Positions 45,110 through 60,600 of a stretch of DNA of 64,000 bases are shown piece by piece. Origin of the DNA: Alnus glutinosa. Lineage: Eukaryota; Streptophyta; Magnoliopsida; Fagales; Betulaceae. Position 1 is the stretch's first letter; the number at the start of each line of letters is the position of its first letter. The translations under genes were made by a program, and so were the position numbers. Below the pieces are notes generated by a model, which did not search any database, was not told the origin of the DNA, and saw only the letters and a program-made list of their open reading frames with translations. The stretch spans positions 28,307,001 through 28,371,000 of the forward strand of contig NC_084891.1 in assembly GCF_958979055.1 (NCBI RefSeq), written 5' to 3'.

Positions 45110-46533
45110 CAGTATTATTAATTATATTGTGACGTGTGTCATATACAAAGAAAAAAATAATAAAATAAATAATAATAATAATAAATTAAAATGGTCGTTC
45201 GGCCACCTTCAAACTGGTTGAATGGGGTGGCCAAAGTTCTAGAGGTAGCAAAACGGATTGGCGTGTTAGGTTTAGATTAACCTACCAACACGTTAAGACC
45301 AATCATAACCCAACACGATTAGTTAAACAGGTTGACACCCGAAACTTGAACACGATATATTTATAAGCCGGGTAACTCGACACGACCCGAATGATCAAAT
45401 TTTATTTTTAGGAAATTTTCTTTTTTAGGATTAGGATAACGAAAAAATTAAAAATTATCCGAATTTTTAATGGAGAGCATTCTCTTCTTTTCTTTTCTTT
45501 TTTATGGAGAGCATTCTCTTCTTCATTTAACACTTTCTCACGCAGAAATATCCGGATGCAATAGCCTAACTTGCAAGAGCAAAATTCTGAACTTTTCTTC
45601 TAATCAATTAATATTGCACCCAATTTAATTAAGTAGGTCTGTTTCTCGATCAGGAAAGCTCATGGGCCTAACGGTCTCAACAAGTTATATCAAGGTCTTT
45701 CGCTTAGAGCTAGACTTCTTAATATTTAATAAAAAGAAATGAATAATAAAAAAAATAAATTTCATAACAGGAATTATAATTCTTTTTTGGGGTCTTAACA
45801 GAAATTATTATCTGAAGTTAAAAACTCAAGAAAATCGTCGCTTCAATTTAGGCTCATATATCACACTCTGACTTCTAAACATTCGCTTCTTACACCAAGA
45901 ATATTGTAAAAAAATGTGGGGAAAAGAAAAAGAGTTGAAGAACAATATATCAATTTGAATGTATGTCTCTACTGAACTTTTTCTACTCTTTTCTCATAGG
46001 ACAAAAAGTAGGCTACAAAGTACAAACCGGCCTGGAGCTTGGAGAGAGAGGGAGAGCCGGACAGTTCAGACGACTTTGAGCCTTGAGACTTGGGAGTTGG
46101 GGGGGAGACAGAGGGTGGCGCCGTTGGAGCTTGGAGAGGGGTTAGGAAATTGACGAAATGTGATATTGTGAATCTAGGGTAACAGCCAACAGGTTTAGCC
46201 TAGTTTTTTTTTTTTTTTTTTTTTCTCAAATTTTATAATTTCATATTGTGTTCGTATTGGGTTTGTAAGTCGTATAAAAAATTGATAGCCATCGCCAAAC
46301 CCCATGACTATCAAGGTTGTTCAGCTACCTCCATTTAGCTAAATAGGGGTGGCCGAACCACCAGTGGCCATTTGAAGATGATTCGGCCACCCTAATTAAT
46401 TTGGCCAAAGGAGGTACAATTATTTCTCAAAATTATTTTCTTTTCGTTTTTTTTTATTATTTTATTTCTTTATTCTTTTATCATTTTATTTTTTTTTTAT
46501 TTAAAATGACATCTGTCACAATATGATTGGGTA
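45110..46533. mobile_element. Nested non-autonomous DNA elements (outer foldback, inner hAT-like)
   Basis: The outer ends are inverted: ATATTGTGACGTGTGTCAT near 45123 and, inverted from near 46507-46533, ATATTGTGACAGATGTCAT. Inside each is sequence with GGGGTGGCC and CGGCCACC words. Between these, about 45245-46290, is a second element. It starts AGGTAGCAAAACGGATTGGC and has ACCCAACACGATT and CTCGACACGACCCGAA. It ends with TGTTCGTATTGGGTTTGTAA, CGTATAAAAAATTGATAGCC. These phrases are typical of a widespread plant hAT-like non-autonomous family. No transposase frame is present. Confidence 0.55.
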
Positions 46534-46562
46534 TAATGATTTTTTTTTTCTTTTTCTTTTTT

Positions 46563-46690
46563 ATGACGGTAAACCCCTCCAAGGCATGGCCACTTCATGT
46601 ATCCACTCCCTATCGGGCAAACTTTGAACCTATGCAAAGCATCCCTCCACACAGATCGGATAAGACTCCGGCTTAGTCAGCGGGTATGAC
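46563..46690 (-). mobile_element. SINE-related fragment
   Basis: On the minus strand it shares GATCTGTGTGGAGGGATGCTTTGCAT and CAAAG..GGATAC order with the SINE at 54088-54286 (GACCCGTGTAGATGGGGCGCTTTGCAT). Only the body is recognisable, and the boundaries are approximate. Confidence 0.45.
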
Positions 46691-47521
46691 CCTATTTGTA
46701 TTTTTTGCTTATTCCAAGAAGTATTTAGTTACCTTTTACAGCTCAAGAGTTACCTTGTATAATTTTTTTCTTCTTCTTTTTTAACCTTCGATGCATCTAA
46801 TGTAAAATTGGGAATAGTTTTCTATTCTTTAATTTGATTTAAATACAATCCCATGAAAATTTTCTATTCAATTATGAGAATTGAGAAACCATATATAGAA
46901 ATCATTCTCTATCTCTTCTTTTACCCATATCCATATAATGGATGAGCAAATCCAATGATAATTTTTTTTTTTTTTAAAAAAAAAAAAAAAGAGAGAGAGA
47001 GGAAGAAGAAGAAGAAGAAGAATAGAATATGGATATCATTCCATTCAATTATATGGTGCTATGGTGTAAAGTGATACCAGTTGGGTTGATATTGATTGAA
47101 GTGATCGACACAAACACAATAATATATATAGGACTTTTTTGTTTGGATAACACTAGATCGAGTCCAAGACCTACGTCATATGTTTAAAAACTTCTCCTGC
47201 CTCTTAGGAAGGGAGACATACATGCTTGGTCAAAATCGACTACAAAACATGGCGCTAGCTTGATCAAACAAATTATAACATGATGAAAAACAAATAAATA
47301 CATGTTCATTAATACGCATGCTTATACATTGATAACTTTTAAGTCTTAGCACCGTTCACTTCAACGGTCTCAAAAACAACACAACCTTGCTTACAACTAT
47401 GCACATACACATTACACATTAGACACGCCGTACATTTATTCCATCTCATTACTGATCCATGTTCTGTGGAATTTAATCTGAAACATGAAATGAAAGGGAT
47501 CGTGAGATTCGTGATCATCCA

Positions 47522-49925
<2,404 letters not shown>

Positions 49926-50005
49926 TATTGAAACTAGTCAATAGATTGAGCGATTTTTGTTGTTCAAGTTAATTGCCTGTGAAAACTCAGGGATGGGGGC
50001 ATGCG

Positions 50006-50012
50006 ATTTATA
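50006..50012 (-). promoter_or_regulatory. TATA box of the peroxidase gene
   Basis: The minus strand reads GCTATAAATCGCATGC about 80 bp before the signal-peptide ATG at 49925. So the promoter survives on the far side of the transposon together with the signal-peptide exon. Confidence 0.6.
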
Positions 50013-53000
50013 GCAGAGGCACGAGCAAATGGGGACACTTGGAGTAGTGGTTATGGAGAATATGGTTGTTAGCAAATTTGGTGATCAAAAACATTATATT
50101 GGTGGAGTAGTGCAGTTGAAGCAAGCTCGAAAGAGGACAAGCCATGTCACATCGATACTGTTATACTGTTATCTGAAAAGTGAAGTTCATGCTGCTGATC
50201 AGTGTTTTGACCCTCAAAAGGACATGCAATTATCCAAAGAAAAAGCGAAGTAATGAAACAATAATGATACAAAAAAATCAGCCACGTCATTGTTTGATTA
50301 ACAGGGCCAAAATTTGAGATCATTTAATCCCGATAAATAAAGTGTTCTACACTCCACAGTTCACACCACTTGAAGTTGTGATCATTTAAATTATTTAATA
50401 CATGATAAGGGACGAATTGGTCGAAGTTGGAATATAATTAACCAAGTTGTATACTATTCACAACTGTTAGCTTCGATCTTGATGCAGGAGAATCCGTAGA
50501 TGCTAAGGTATCGTATACTTAATTAATGGTACTGAAATATTTTGATAGAGAAAATAAGCATAAAAATAACAAGAATCGGAATCAAGTGTAATTTGGACAA
50601 TGTCTTGTAATATTGTGAGGGTAAATTGAGCACAACTTTGGCTACAAGTATTGGAATTGTGTATAAGACCATCATCCAAAAAGCTTTTTTTAGTGTGAAC
50701 ATTGTGCCACTGGACTAGAGCGTCATTTTTTTGGCTCAAAATCAATTGTTTTTTTTTTTTATCCAAATCACTATTTTTAGTTTTTTTTTTTGTCATTTTA
50801 TTAAATATTTGTTCTCTCATTTTAGTATGGATTTATTTTATTAATGGATTTCGCCCGAATCCTTATTTTGATTCGCAATTTGATTTTATATAATAGTTAG
50901 AGCATTACCGTTTTTGGCAAAATTCGGGTTTTCTAAGCTATTTAAACCCGACTTGTGGGCTGATTAGTTCAACACCCTTGATTTGAAAATAAGATTTCGT
51001 ATTTCAGAAAAATCCTATGTTTTTTTCCCTTGGGCGGCAAGGATTTTTTCTACCCTATTCGTTATTGTCTCTCTTCGGTCTCTTAATTACTTTAAAACTT
51101 CAATCCTCCGTTTCAAATTATTAGCATATGCTATCAAAACAAACTTAATTATATTTGTCGTCACCTCTCAAAGGAATAAATTATAGTGAAAATCATAAGA
51201 AATGGGCCGCGGAACCTTGAATAAGGATCTTGCAATTGGTTGTCAGAATTACACAGATTATTATAGGACATCCCGGTCCATTAACCTTGGGGAATATATA
51301 GGACGCAAATTGATACCACTGTAGGTATACAAAACAAATAATAATGGAGGTGAGACCCGGTTGTGGAGTTGCCCGATCAACTTTTTCTTGCTTTAGGCCT
51401 GTAGATTGGAAATCAAGCAAAGGATCGAAAGTGGCCTTTCTTTAGAATATAGACCCTACAGACCTTAATTAAAGGCCATGTTTGGTGGGTAGGGTTGAAC
51501 GAATAAAGGCATCTTTTTGCGTACGTAATCTAATTAAGTTCATATGGTCAAGAGTTCCACCGCTTGAACCGCTCTCCGACTGTCCCTGTCGATATATAGC
51601 TAATTAATAAACCATGGGATAATCCAGATTACAGCATGCTCTAATTAGTATTAATTAGCTTTATTGAGGGCATATATTAATAATTCAATTAATATTCTAA
51701 CACCCTCATGAGCTCAATTAGTGAGGTCCAACACAAATATTCAGTTAAAATCATCATTTATTCTAAAAGTTTAAGTTAATAAAAATTAAAATTTTAATCA
51801 TTTAATTAATATTATAAAAATAATCGAGAGAGTCGTACGTCTTTAATTTGTCTATATTTTTCATAAAACAAAGACAACTCAGTTTTTATATCGCTTTCAT
51901 TGCGACAAAAATCGCAATGTACAATTGCAAGATTCCTCTAAATGGGGAATGGCATGCATGTGCATGATAATTGATAATTTGATATGCATTATATGAGACA
52001 TGATTTGGGAGTCTGGCCAACTAACCTGTCGTGACTCCTGCTGTGGCCAATTTTTTTGTGCATATTTAATAAAAACGCTTCACATACTTGCAAATAGAAA
52101 ACAAAGATAACCGCCGGGTCCAGCGGAAGGCAGGTCACCGAAGGTGGGGTGGTGTTGGGGGTATTTTGGGTTCGAATGATTGGTTTTCATGGATTAACGT
52201 TGGCAGGTCAGAATGCAAGCTGATAAGAAATTATCAATACAGTTTTTTATTTTATTTTTATTTTTATTTTTATATTTTTTTTTTAAAAAGTCAAGTAAGA
52301 GGCCGCCTAAAACAGCGTTTTGTAAAGATAATTTAAAGGTGGATCTGTCTGAAATAACATGCTACTAAAGCAACAAGCAAACTTGATAACAACACTATAA
52401 CAAAGAGGGGAGCATTGGTACTGGCTGGACAGATCGAGCTGTCGAAGAGAAGAACCACCGCGATGTCTGGCAAGAGAGGCTATCCAGCAAAGTAGGCTTT
52501 GTAGATACCGCATCTGGATTTGGGGTCTCCATAAGCACAAGGAGGGCACCATGCATCATTATATGGAGATCCAGTAGAAAAGAAAGGGAAAGTGCGATAT
52601 GTCACGTGATCCAAAAAGTGGTGGCGGCATGTGCAATACACGTGCGTTGGTGCGACACGTGGTGTGCACGTGCGGGGGCATATGGCCAGGACGGGTGTAG
52701 CGGAGGCCTCTAAAGGTGAATAGGTGACGTATAGGCTGAAGGAAGAATAAAGAAAAAGAGAGAGGATTGAGGCTGAAAAAGCCTCCTGTAACACCTCGCC
52801 TTAATACTTTAAAATTATTAATTTGTATGGACCCAATCAAAACACTTTCAACTACAATTCTAGAATGGAATATGAGTCATATGATCGACCATGTTGAATT
52901 AAGCAAAAAGGTACGTAGGAAATTAACTTCAATTCCGAATGTATAACTATTACAATAGGATTCATATTACAAGAATATAAATTGTAAATTTAAATATTTC

Positions 53001-53292
53001 TACATACTGAAGCTCCATTTTCACTGCGCTTCTTATTGGTGTACAACAAAATGAACAAATAAATGCAACATCCACACATATATAGGGGCAAGCCTAATGC
53101 CTTCTTGGTTCAAAAATGCACAAAGCTAACAGCTAGACTTGGGTTCATGGGTTTGCCTATCATCTCAACCGCCAGCCAGAACTGTACGCCGGTAACCACC
53201 TCATTAGACGATCCGAAAAAGAGTGGCGGGCTGCTTCAGGAAAATAGTAAGCACGCCTCTGCCCTAAACCTTGAACCCTGAACTGCATGTTT
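50013..53292. other. Intergenic, no gene assigned
   Basis: AT-rich in most of its length, with T runs near 50750-50795 and 52240-52285. About 51190-51430 has a 75-codon minus frame without recognisable domains. A small Cys-rich frame at 52480-52794 is described separately. At 52787 TGTAACACCTCGCC resembles a Ty3/gypsy LTR edge, but no second edge is seen. Confidence 0.4.
52480..52794 (-). other. Small Cys-rich open frame, 104 codons, unrecognised
   Basis: Starts MLQEAFSASILSLFLYSS, a plausible signal peptide, and then has seven Cys: CPRTC, VYCTC and WCPPCAYGDPKSRC. I do not recognise the family. No promoter evidence is clear, and the frame starts beside possible LTR-edge sequence, so it may be chance. 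It is listed only because a secretion signal and clustered Cys occur together. Confidence 0.2.
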
Positions 53293-54462
53293 TCAGCTGA
53301 ATTGTACAGCGCTGGAGAAGGTTTGGCCAAAAGCCCAATTTGATGGCACGATGTTTTGGAACAATTTGGTTTCTCCATCAGTAGTGGTGACCCTGAAGGA
53401 CAGAGATTGGGCATTGAGATAGGTATTGGATTGCCAATTAGCACCCCAGTTTCTTGACATTGCCATCCAACCAGTTCCTGAGCCTTTGATGTATGCAGAT
53501 TGAATAGATCCAGCCCCTCCCACATTGCTAATCAAAACAAGCTCAAAGTAATCTCTTCCATTTATGGTGAATCTAACCCCACCATGCTTCTTGCATGGAA
53601 CCCTGCACCCATCAGAATCAATTTAAGATCATATATAAGATAATTAGCTGGCTTTCTCCATCAAGTGTATGATAGAAGAAAGAAAATGACAGACGAAAAA
53701 CAATAAAACAAAGTCAAAAACCTTTGGAATAACACGGGCACGATCCCTCCACGGTAAATGCCAATCTTTTCCCAGGCAGGCTGAGCCATATCGAAATGCT
53801 GGAGAGGTGGATTGCACCACCCGCCATTGTTGCTTGGAAGATCATAGTTCGGAGGGCAGTAGTTTGTTGCAGTGACTGTCACGGATACTCCCTTCTTACA
53901 CCATCGAGGGTCAGTTTGATAATCACATATGATCTTGTAGCACTGTCCACATGAAGCTCCATCGTTGAACAATGCAGTGCTTAAAGCTGTAGTCCTAGTC
54001 CCATACCCTGTGGAATTCAAGTTCCCGTACCCACAAGCTCCTCCTGCAGCCAGACAATCGTTCATTCAGACTCAGCCTTAAAAAATTATGACTCGAGTGG
54101 TAAGTCACTCTGCCTGATGCCTCATAAAACATCAAGTCTAAGACTCGACCTAGCTCCCATTGAGTGCAAATTATTTCTTAGGGCCACCCAGCACACAAAA
54201 GCCTAAGCTTTACCGGACCCGTGTAGATGGGGCGCTTTGCATGGGGCAAAGCCTGGATACCCGTTTATTAAAAATAAATAAAAATTGAAAAGTACTTAGA
54301 TTTGGAATTTTGGAGTTTCATACCCATAGTTCCTGAGGCATCGCTACCGCCATAGAAGGTAGCATGTCCTTTAGCCCACCCAGAAGGTGAAAATGCATTG
54401 GCATGGATAGAAAAATAGCACAATCCAAGCAAGATTGCTGACACACAAGCGATTTTCGCCAT
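53293..54462 (-). CDS. EXPA: Alpha-expansin
   Basis: Secreted wall-loosening protein, 256 residues. Exons are 54324-54462, 53722-54043 and 53293-53602, GT-AG borders, the standard three-exon alpha-expansin plan. The signal peptide is [18 protein letters not shown]..; I chose this ATG (54462) over the in-frame ATG at 54477 because signal peptides of the family start at this point. The N-terminal domain has [20 protein letters not shown], paired Cys (CGQCYKIIC) and the HFD motif ([15 protein letters not shown]). The C-terminal carbohydrate-binding domain has the aromatic strip [15 protein letters not shown] and ends [12 protein letters not shown]. Intact. Intron 1 contains a SINE. The exact EXPA subclade was not determined. 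Confidence 0.95.
54088..54286 (+). mobile_element. tRNA-derived SINE in expansin intron 1
   Basis: A polymerase III A-box-like TGACTCGAGTGGTAAG (54089-54104) and a B-box-like AGACTCGACC (54141-54150) are about 40 bp apart. A body with GACCCGTGTAGATGGGGCGC and an A-rich tail (TTTATTAAAAATAAATAAA) follow. AAAAATT occurs at both edges and may be the target duplication. It lies opposite to the gene's orientation. A relative is at 46563-46690. Confidence 0.7.
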
Positions 54463-55657
54463 TTCTTGGTAGCCCAATGGAGAGGGTGGGGAATGTACCT
54501 ATATATTTTTTTTTTGTACTTTCCAAGCACAAGCACTGCCTCTATAAATAAGGGACCAGATTCACAGAAGCAACAAGTTGACATGTGATCTCTGAAAGTA
54601 TAGAGAACTTGGGTGTTTTATTTAATTAAATTCTCTGTGGGAGCCTCAAGATTTCTGGGTACTCATTCAATTATTCCCACGTTCTCTTAACTCCCTTCTC
54701 TTCCACACCCACATGCTTTCCCCCCAACAGAAGGGCCGTGAATAAATCAAAATACACACTCCCTGTGATTTTATTTTATTTTTTTGATGTATTAATTGGT
54801 TAGTTTCTACTTGAAGGTAAGACGACAAATTCAATGATTTTGTGTGATGGTGTATTTTGCGTACATCATGTCATACAACTTCACATGGTACTTCCTTGAC
54901 CCATTTGATACATAGCATTATTCTTCATGTTCCAATCACATGACCCATTTTCACATTAGACTAGATAAGTTATGAGAAACTACTTAAGAGTATTATAGCT
55001 TTTATTACAATTTTCTTTCGATACGATGGAATAGAATCAAATGAAGATGAACCATTTTATGGTTAAAGTTTTATTTTATAGATCTAATAATGTACATGAT
55101 ATCATGTGTTGAATATATATATTTTGTTAAGTTTAAATGGCGTTGAATCATGTACACTATTAGAGGTAAGAAAATAATATTTGATAATGATCTCACCATT
55201 GAAAATTAATTCAGCCATTAGCTAATTAAATGAACAAGTTAAATTTTTTCTGTAATCATTTTATCAATTATGTCAATTTGTAAGGAACGGTAGTGCTCCT
55301 AACAACACTCTAAGTTATGATATATTAATATATTTATTTCTTTACAAAACATTTTGAGATAACAACGGAAAACCTACCATGCATCTTCAAGTGGATTTAG
55401 AATATATAAGAATTAATCACAGAATGTCAAATGTTCATGGTTGTAATGAAGCAATTTTCTTAGTAAAAGATATATACACGTGGCGTAATTTTAGGAACAC
55501 CTTTTCTTGATCGAATTTATTTATTTTCAAAGTTCAACAAGATGGAATAACTACAAAAGTGGTAGAATGTTAAATAATTACCAAATCAAATAGATATAAA
55601 ATTAATAAGGAATATTCGATTTCAAAAGGAATAAAGAAAAAAAAAACATTAATTTTT
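54463..55657. other. Expansin upstream region and spacer
   Basis: A TATA-like TATTTATA on the minus strand (about 54541-54549) could serve the expansin. About 55020-55180 is a relative of the foldback element at 9635-9800. Otherwise AT-rich with no gene. Confidence 0.45.
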
Positions 55658-56054
55658 GGGGTAATTACCTTTTCCCCCCATGAACTACCAAAAAATGCGC
55701 GATGCCCCCATGAACTACCAAGCCAACCAAAATAGAGCATTCAACTACCAAAGATAACCATTTTCCCCCCTTCCGTCAGTCACACGCCGTTTTACCCTCA
55801 TTTTCTTCCTCTTTTCCCCCTATGAACTACCGCCATCTTCCTCTTTTCCCCCCATGAACTACCATCATCTTCCAACATGCCCCCATATAAAACGGCACAT
55901 GACCCGTTGACCATTTGTTTTAACCCCTTTGACTGACGGAAGGGGGAAAAATGGTTATCTTTGGTAGTTGAATGCTCTATTTTGGTCGAATTGGTAGTTC
56001 ATGGGAGCATTGCGCATTTTTTGGTAGTTCATGGGGGAAAAAGGTAATTACCCC
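55658..56054. mobile_element. Foldback MITE, MULE-type, 397 bp
   Basis: Perfect 9 bp target duplication TTAATTTTT (55649-55657 and 56055-56063). Long inverted repeats of about 150 bp begin GGGGTAATTACCTTTTTC, with CCCATGAACTACCAAAAAAT and AGAGCATTCAACTACCAAAG, and meet around a short Pro-codon-like C-rich centre (about 55800-55900). The 9 bp duplication suggests the Mutator superfamily. There is no coding capacity. Confidence 0.85.
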
Positions 56055-57285
56055 TTAATTTTTTAAAGCAAGAAATTCATTCTAAAAAGGGCAAAATTAA
56101 GTTTACTTAATTACTATATCATCTACTAAATAATTAAATTTGATTATGACTAATATATATAATAAGTGTCACGTACTACTACATCAGTTTGTAATGAGTT
56201 GTAATAAAAACTGTAGTACTCCAAATATTTTTCTTTGAAATCTCTTTTTCAAAGGAATTCCAAATTAAAGTTGGTTCTATACTTGTATCATTTGGATCTA
56301 CCATTGAATCAAACTGGCCATGTGATATATAGCGTCACCGTCAACCAAAACCATGATCGAAAATATTCAATGGCAAGAGTTCATAGTTTCAAATAATTCA
56401 AAAGGGCAAACACAACTGGCCATGATTAGCCCGTCGTCACAATCTAGAGAAAGAAAAGTATAGAAAAATAAATAATAAAAAGGAGCTGGCAATCATAAGA
56501 AGTCTCGAATTTCTTGAGAGCTACTCGCTCATTCACACTTCAAAGGTGGATTATCAAATATATAAATTCAGAAGTAGAGGCATAGATATAATTAATGAGG
56601 AATGATAGCTTCATTAGAAAGATTCAAAATTTTTAAGCATATATAATGAAATAAGTCATACATCGTGCACATGACAAGGCCATATTCGATCACATGCGGC
56701 CGTACGGTGATTTCACCGAGTAATACTACTTCTCTTCACGAATCAAACCCATTTATCATGCCCATGATACATCTAATTTATTTTTATTTTTTTTTAATGA
56801 CCATGATATACCTAATTGATGTGGCATGTTTAAAGTAATTTTTTATATTAATTATTTAAAAAAATAAAAATATAAGCTACTCAAAACAAGCCATGTCAGC
56901 CGATGTGATATGGGTTGTTATAAATGAATGAAAGAGTAAGAGGCCTACTACTTTTTTAACTCATATCTAACTCTCATCTAACTTTTTCAAACCAATAATT
57001 AGATTTGTTTTTCTACATATTCAGCGATTGATTTTAAAAAAAATTGCTAGAACTGTAAACATATATACCAATAGTATAAAAGTTAACGGCCCCAGTGTCG
57101 ACACTCAAATATATGGACAGAGTTTTCCTTCCATTCCTTTATTGCATGCTATTAACATACACGTCTTTAAAATAACATATATTCCATTAAAAACGCACTT
57201 GAGAATTTTTTATTTTTTTATTTTTAAAAAAAAAAAACATATAAAACAAACATATTTTAAGAACAGATGTTAATTTATTAGACTG

Positions 57286-57330
<45 letters not shown>

Positions 57331-57659
57331 ACTTTATCCCACCACACATATGGCCTCAACTTCGCTTTAAAATTAATACGCCCAGCTCCTAGCATGAGTG
57401 CGTCAAAATCTATTTTCTACATTATAAATGAAGCACCATGACAAGTCAGGCCTACTAAGCTTTGAACAAATAAAAAAGAAATTCCGAGTTTAAAGTACGT
57501 ACAATCGGATCATCAAGAAATCAAAGTAACAATTCTGTCTTGGTGAAAGGAAGAAAAAAAGTACTCTTCATGGATCGGAAAAGGAAATATTTGTGGGGCT
57601 TTATAATGCGGAATCAATTGCAGAAATAAGAAACAAATAGGCTAGGGCTCTTTCCACTA
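56055..57659. other. Spacer downstream of RPN3, no gene seen
   Basis: AT-rich. A run of about 34 A occupies about 57287-57320. No coding or structured feature recognised apart from the RPN3 3' untranslated region near the right end. Confidence 0.45.
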
Positions 57660-60600
57660 TTAAAAATCATCATCATCTTCTTCAGCAATATGCTTGGCAA
57701 GTTCTTGTTCCTGTTGCTGTCTCTCTCTCCTCTTTTCAGCACTTCCCTCCTCCTTGTGTGTATTGGGCGGGAACTGCAAGGCCCGAACTGCTTCATTGTG
57801 CATGTTAAGACAGAAAGCAATCCGGGAGTTGAAAGCAATTTGAGGCTCATTTGTGGAGTAAATATCTCCAGTTTCCTTTGATACCATCCACCCATTTGCG
57901 TGATCCAAGGTGGCATCAACTGCTCCATCGGAAATAGCCTTGGCTAGAAGGCTCTCAGCGTCCGCAACAGGGTTTAGAGATTTCAACCTCAATTTTTCAG
58001 CAACATCAGCAAGTGAGATGCGGAAGTAAGAGATGCTGATGTTGCGTAAACCGGTCCTGATGACATTATGCCTCAACCGGACAATCAAATTGTGTGTTCG
58101 GTCTGCACTGAAAGTGGCAGCAAACTTCTCAGCAACATTCCTAAACAGCTCAAGGTCACCAATACGAACAGCCTGAAAGTTCCAGCACAAGGTTAAACCC
58201 TCCAAAATCATAGATAGAGTACATCAGAACCAAACACTGACTAGACCAACTAAGGTATAGCTGCCAATCTAGAAGGTCAAGCAATGTATATGACGATTTG
58301 TAGTATTAATCAAGAACTATAGTCTAGCAAGTAGTAAATCAATCTTAAACTCATGACTCTACATAATGCATTGACATGTTGCAATTAATTACTTCCAGTT
58401 TGACATGTTAGGCTCACATTTGTCAGCTCGAAGTATGGCCTCAAAGCCTTCTCCATTCCTTTCTGCATAAAGACTGTCCTTTCAGGTACTTCACCCAGCA
58501 GTAGACGGACTAACACAGCCCACTTGTTACATTGAATTCGAAAACCTTGAGCTGCAACTGGGGCTTTCCGAGCAGCCTGCAGGAGAGACTCTTTTGCGTC
58601 GGTATACTCCAATTGAATTGTTCGAATCTTCCCAAGGTAGAAGAGATATCGACAAAACTGCAGAGGAAATCTGACATCAGATATTTATATTACAGTTAAG
58701 TATTCATGTTCACTTTTGGGCAGACAGTAACAAAACTAGAGCTCTATACCATTGATCAAACATGTAGGACGCATAAGAAGGAAAAAAAAAAAATGCGGAA
58801 TGAATTTTTATGGTTATTCTGAAGGTTAAAAGACGTAAAGAAAGAGAAGAAACTTCAGAGAAGATAAAAGAGCACTAAAAGAAAAATACAGACGGGGATC
58901 AAGAGCGCAGGAGCTCTACTTCACCCAGAGGCTGTGGGTTCCTTGAGGCACTCCCTCATGCTTGTGCCTCCTCCTTTAATGCCAGTACATTCCACCACTT
59001 TATTTATGAGAAAGATACTCCACCTCTATGAAACTTTGGGTATAAGAAAAGAAAATTATAGATCTGAATCTTACAATCATAATAGATTTCAAGGGCTAAC
59101 TTCCCTACTTAAATCATTAAGAGTGTGTTTGGGAAGGAAACTTTTATCAGAATTTTGGACACGAAAAATTTAAACTCCGTCAAAGAAACTTCCTTGTTTT
59201 GATATGTCATGCAGTGTTGTTAAAAGCACCAGGCTCACTTAAGTGCAAAGGCCTCATGGGGCCTAGGAGTGAGGTGCAAACCACAAGTGTCACCTGACCT
59301 AAGTAAAGTGCGTGTTTTACATGTAAAATCATTTTTGACAAGGAAAATGTGCACTCGAGAGTGATGCAATGGATGGAAAGCTTTTCTTGTTTCCATAATT
59401 TGAAGGTGTCTGGCTCTAGAAGATTTTCATTAATGGTTGGGATTTGGATTGCTGGTATTCTATTCATGGAAAAACAAGGTTTGACAGTGGATGACCATGG
59501 GGTGCAATGGTAGGGTGTAACTAGTCAGTGATGGTTGATGTTTACAAAACTCCTATGGATTCATCGACTATGTAAGTAGATCCAAACACAGACATTTGTA
59601 ATAGTTGGGATTTCAAATGATGGGATTCTAAATCTCATAATTTGAGATTTAGCATATAAATTTCAATTGCATCGTCTAAACATAACATACAAGATAAAAC
59701 CAAAATAAGATCACAGCAAGTTCCATGGATACTGCATAGCTGTAAGTATTTGAGTGATAAATTTTAATGTGGACCAAACAACAAAAACTCTCCCAGTTTA
59801 GACCTTCAAATTAAATGAAGCAGTGACCAGGTTAGACATTCAGATAATGTGAAGCAGAATCGTAACCCATATGAATTAATTCCACTACAATTTTATAGAG
59901 AACTACACCTGCTGGTTTGAGTGTGCTTCGAATCGTGGTGCCTTAGACCTTAGCTTCTCTGCCTGATCATATAAGTTGTAGTGGAGGTAATTACGAAGTA
60001 ACAAGTTCAGAAGTGTTTCCTGCATCATGGCATCATATCAATATGAGTTCTACATCCCCAAGACAGAACAACCTTCATTTGAGCTAAAAACGAACCTGAC
60101 CCAGCTCATCACGACGCAATGTGGAAATGCGATGCAAGGCAAGCAGAGTGCTGAAAATAATATACATCTAGATTACATTTAAAAAAATAAAAAAAATAAT
60201 AATTAAAAAAAAAAAGTAAAGAAAGGAAAAAAGAAAGAAGAAGAAGAAGAAGAAAAGAAAAGAAGAAGAAGAAGAAGAAGAAGAAAGAAAGAAAGAAAGA
60301 AGAAGCTTACAATCTCAGTCAGGTACTAATTCTCTATTTTGTCCTGTACAATATAACATATATATACACACACACATACAAAAATTCCTACATACATTTG
60401 GGTTGATGAAGAACTCACCCACGAATTTCAGCAAGATCACCTGTGAGCTCATAGCTATATGAGTAGTAAAAGTACAGTCTAGATGCTATAACATCAACAG
60501 TTCTTCTGTTTACGTTTTTAAGCCGAGCAATGCTTGCTGAGGAACAAGCTTTAGCCTGAAAGAGAAATAAAAAGCATGTTCACAACACAACTACCAGAAC

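Larger units (their letters stand above)
44931..47521. other. Intergenic, nested repeats, no gene
   Basis: The main content is the nested element pair at 45110-46533 and a SINE-like piece at 46563-46690. About 46960-47030 has poly-T/poly-A and (GA)n, (GAA)n runs. Short frames do not resemble proteins. Confidence 0.5.

Noticed and set aside
46560-46690. tRNA gene
   Set aside because: There is no cloverleaf and no proper B-box; similarity to the 54088-54286 element makes SINE debris a better explanation.
51190-51430. Organelle-derived insertion or small gene
   Set aside because: The stretch has a 75-codon frame and less AT bias, but I could not tie it to any plastid or mitochondrial gene.
52787-53050. 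Another Ty3/gypsy LTR starting TGTAACACCTCGCC
   Set aside because: Only one edge is recognisable, with no matching far end, primer site or coding remnant, so it cannot be called.
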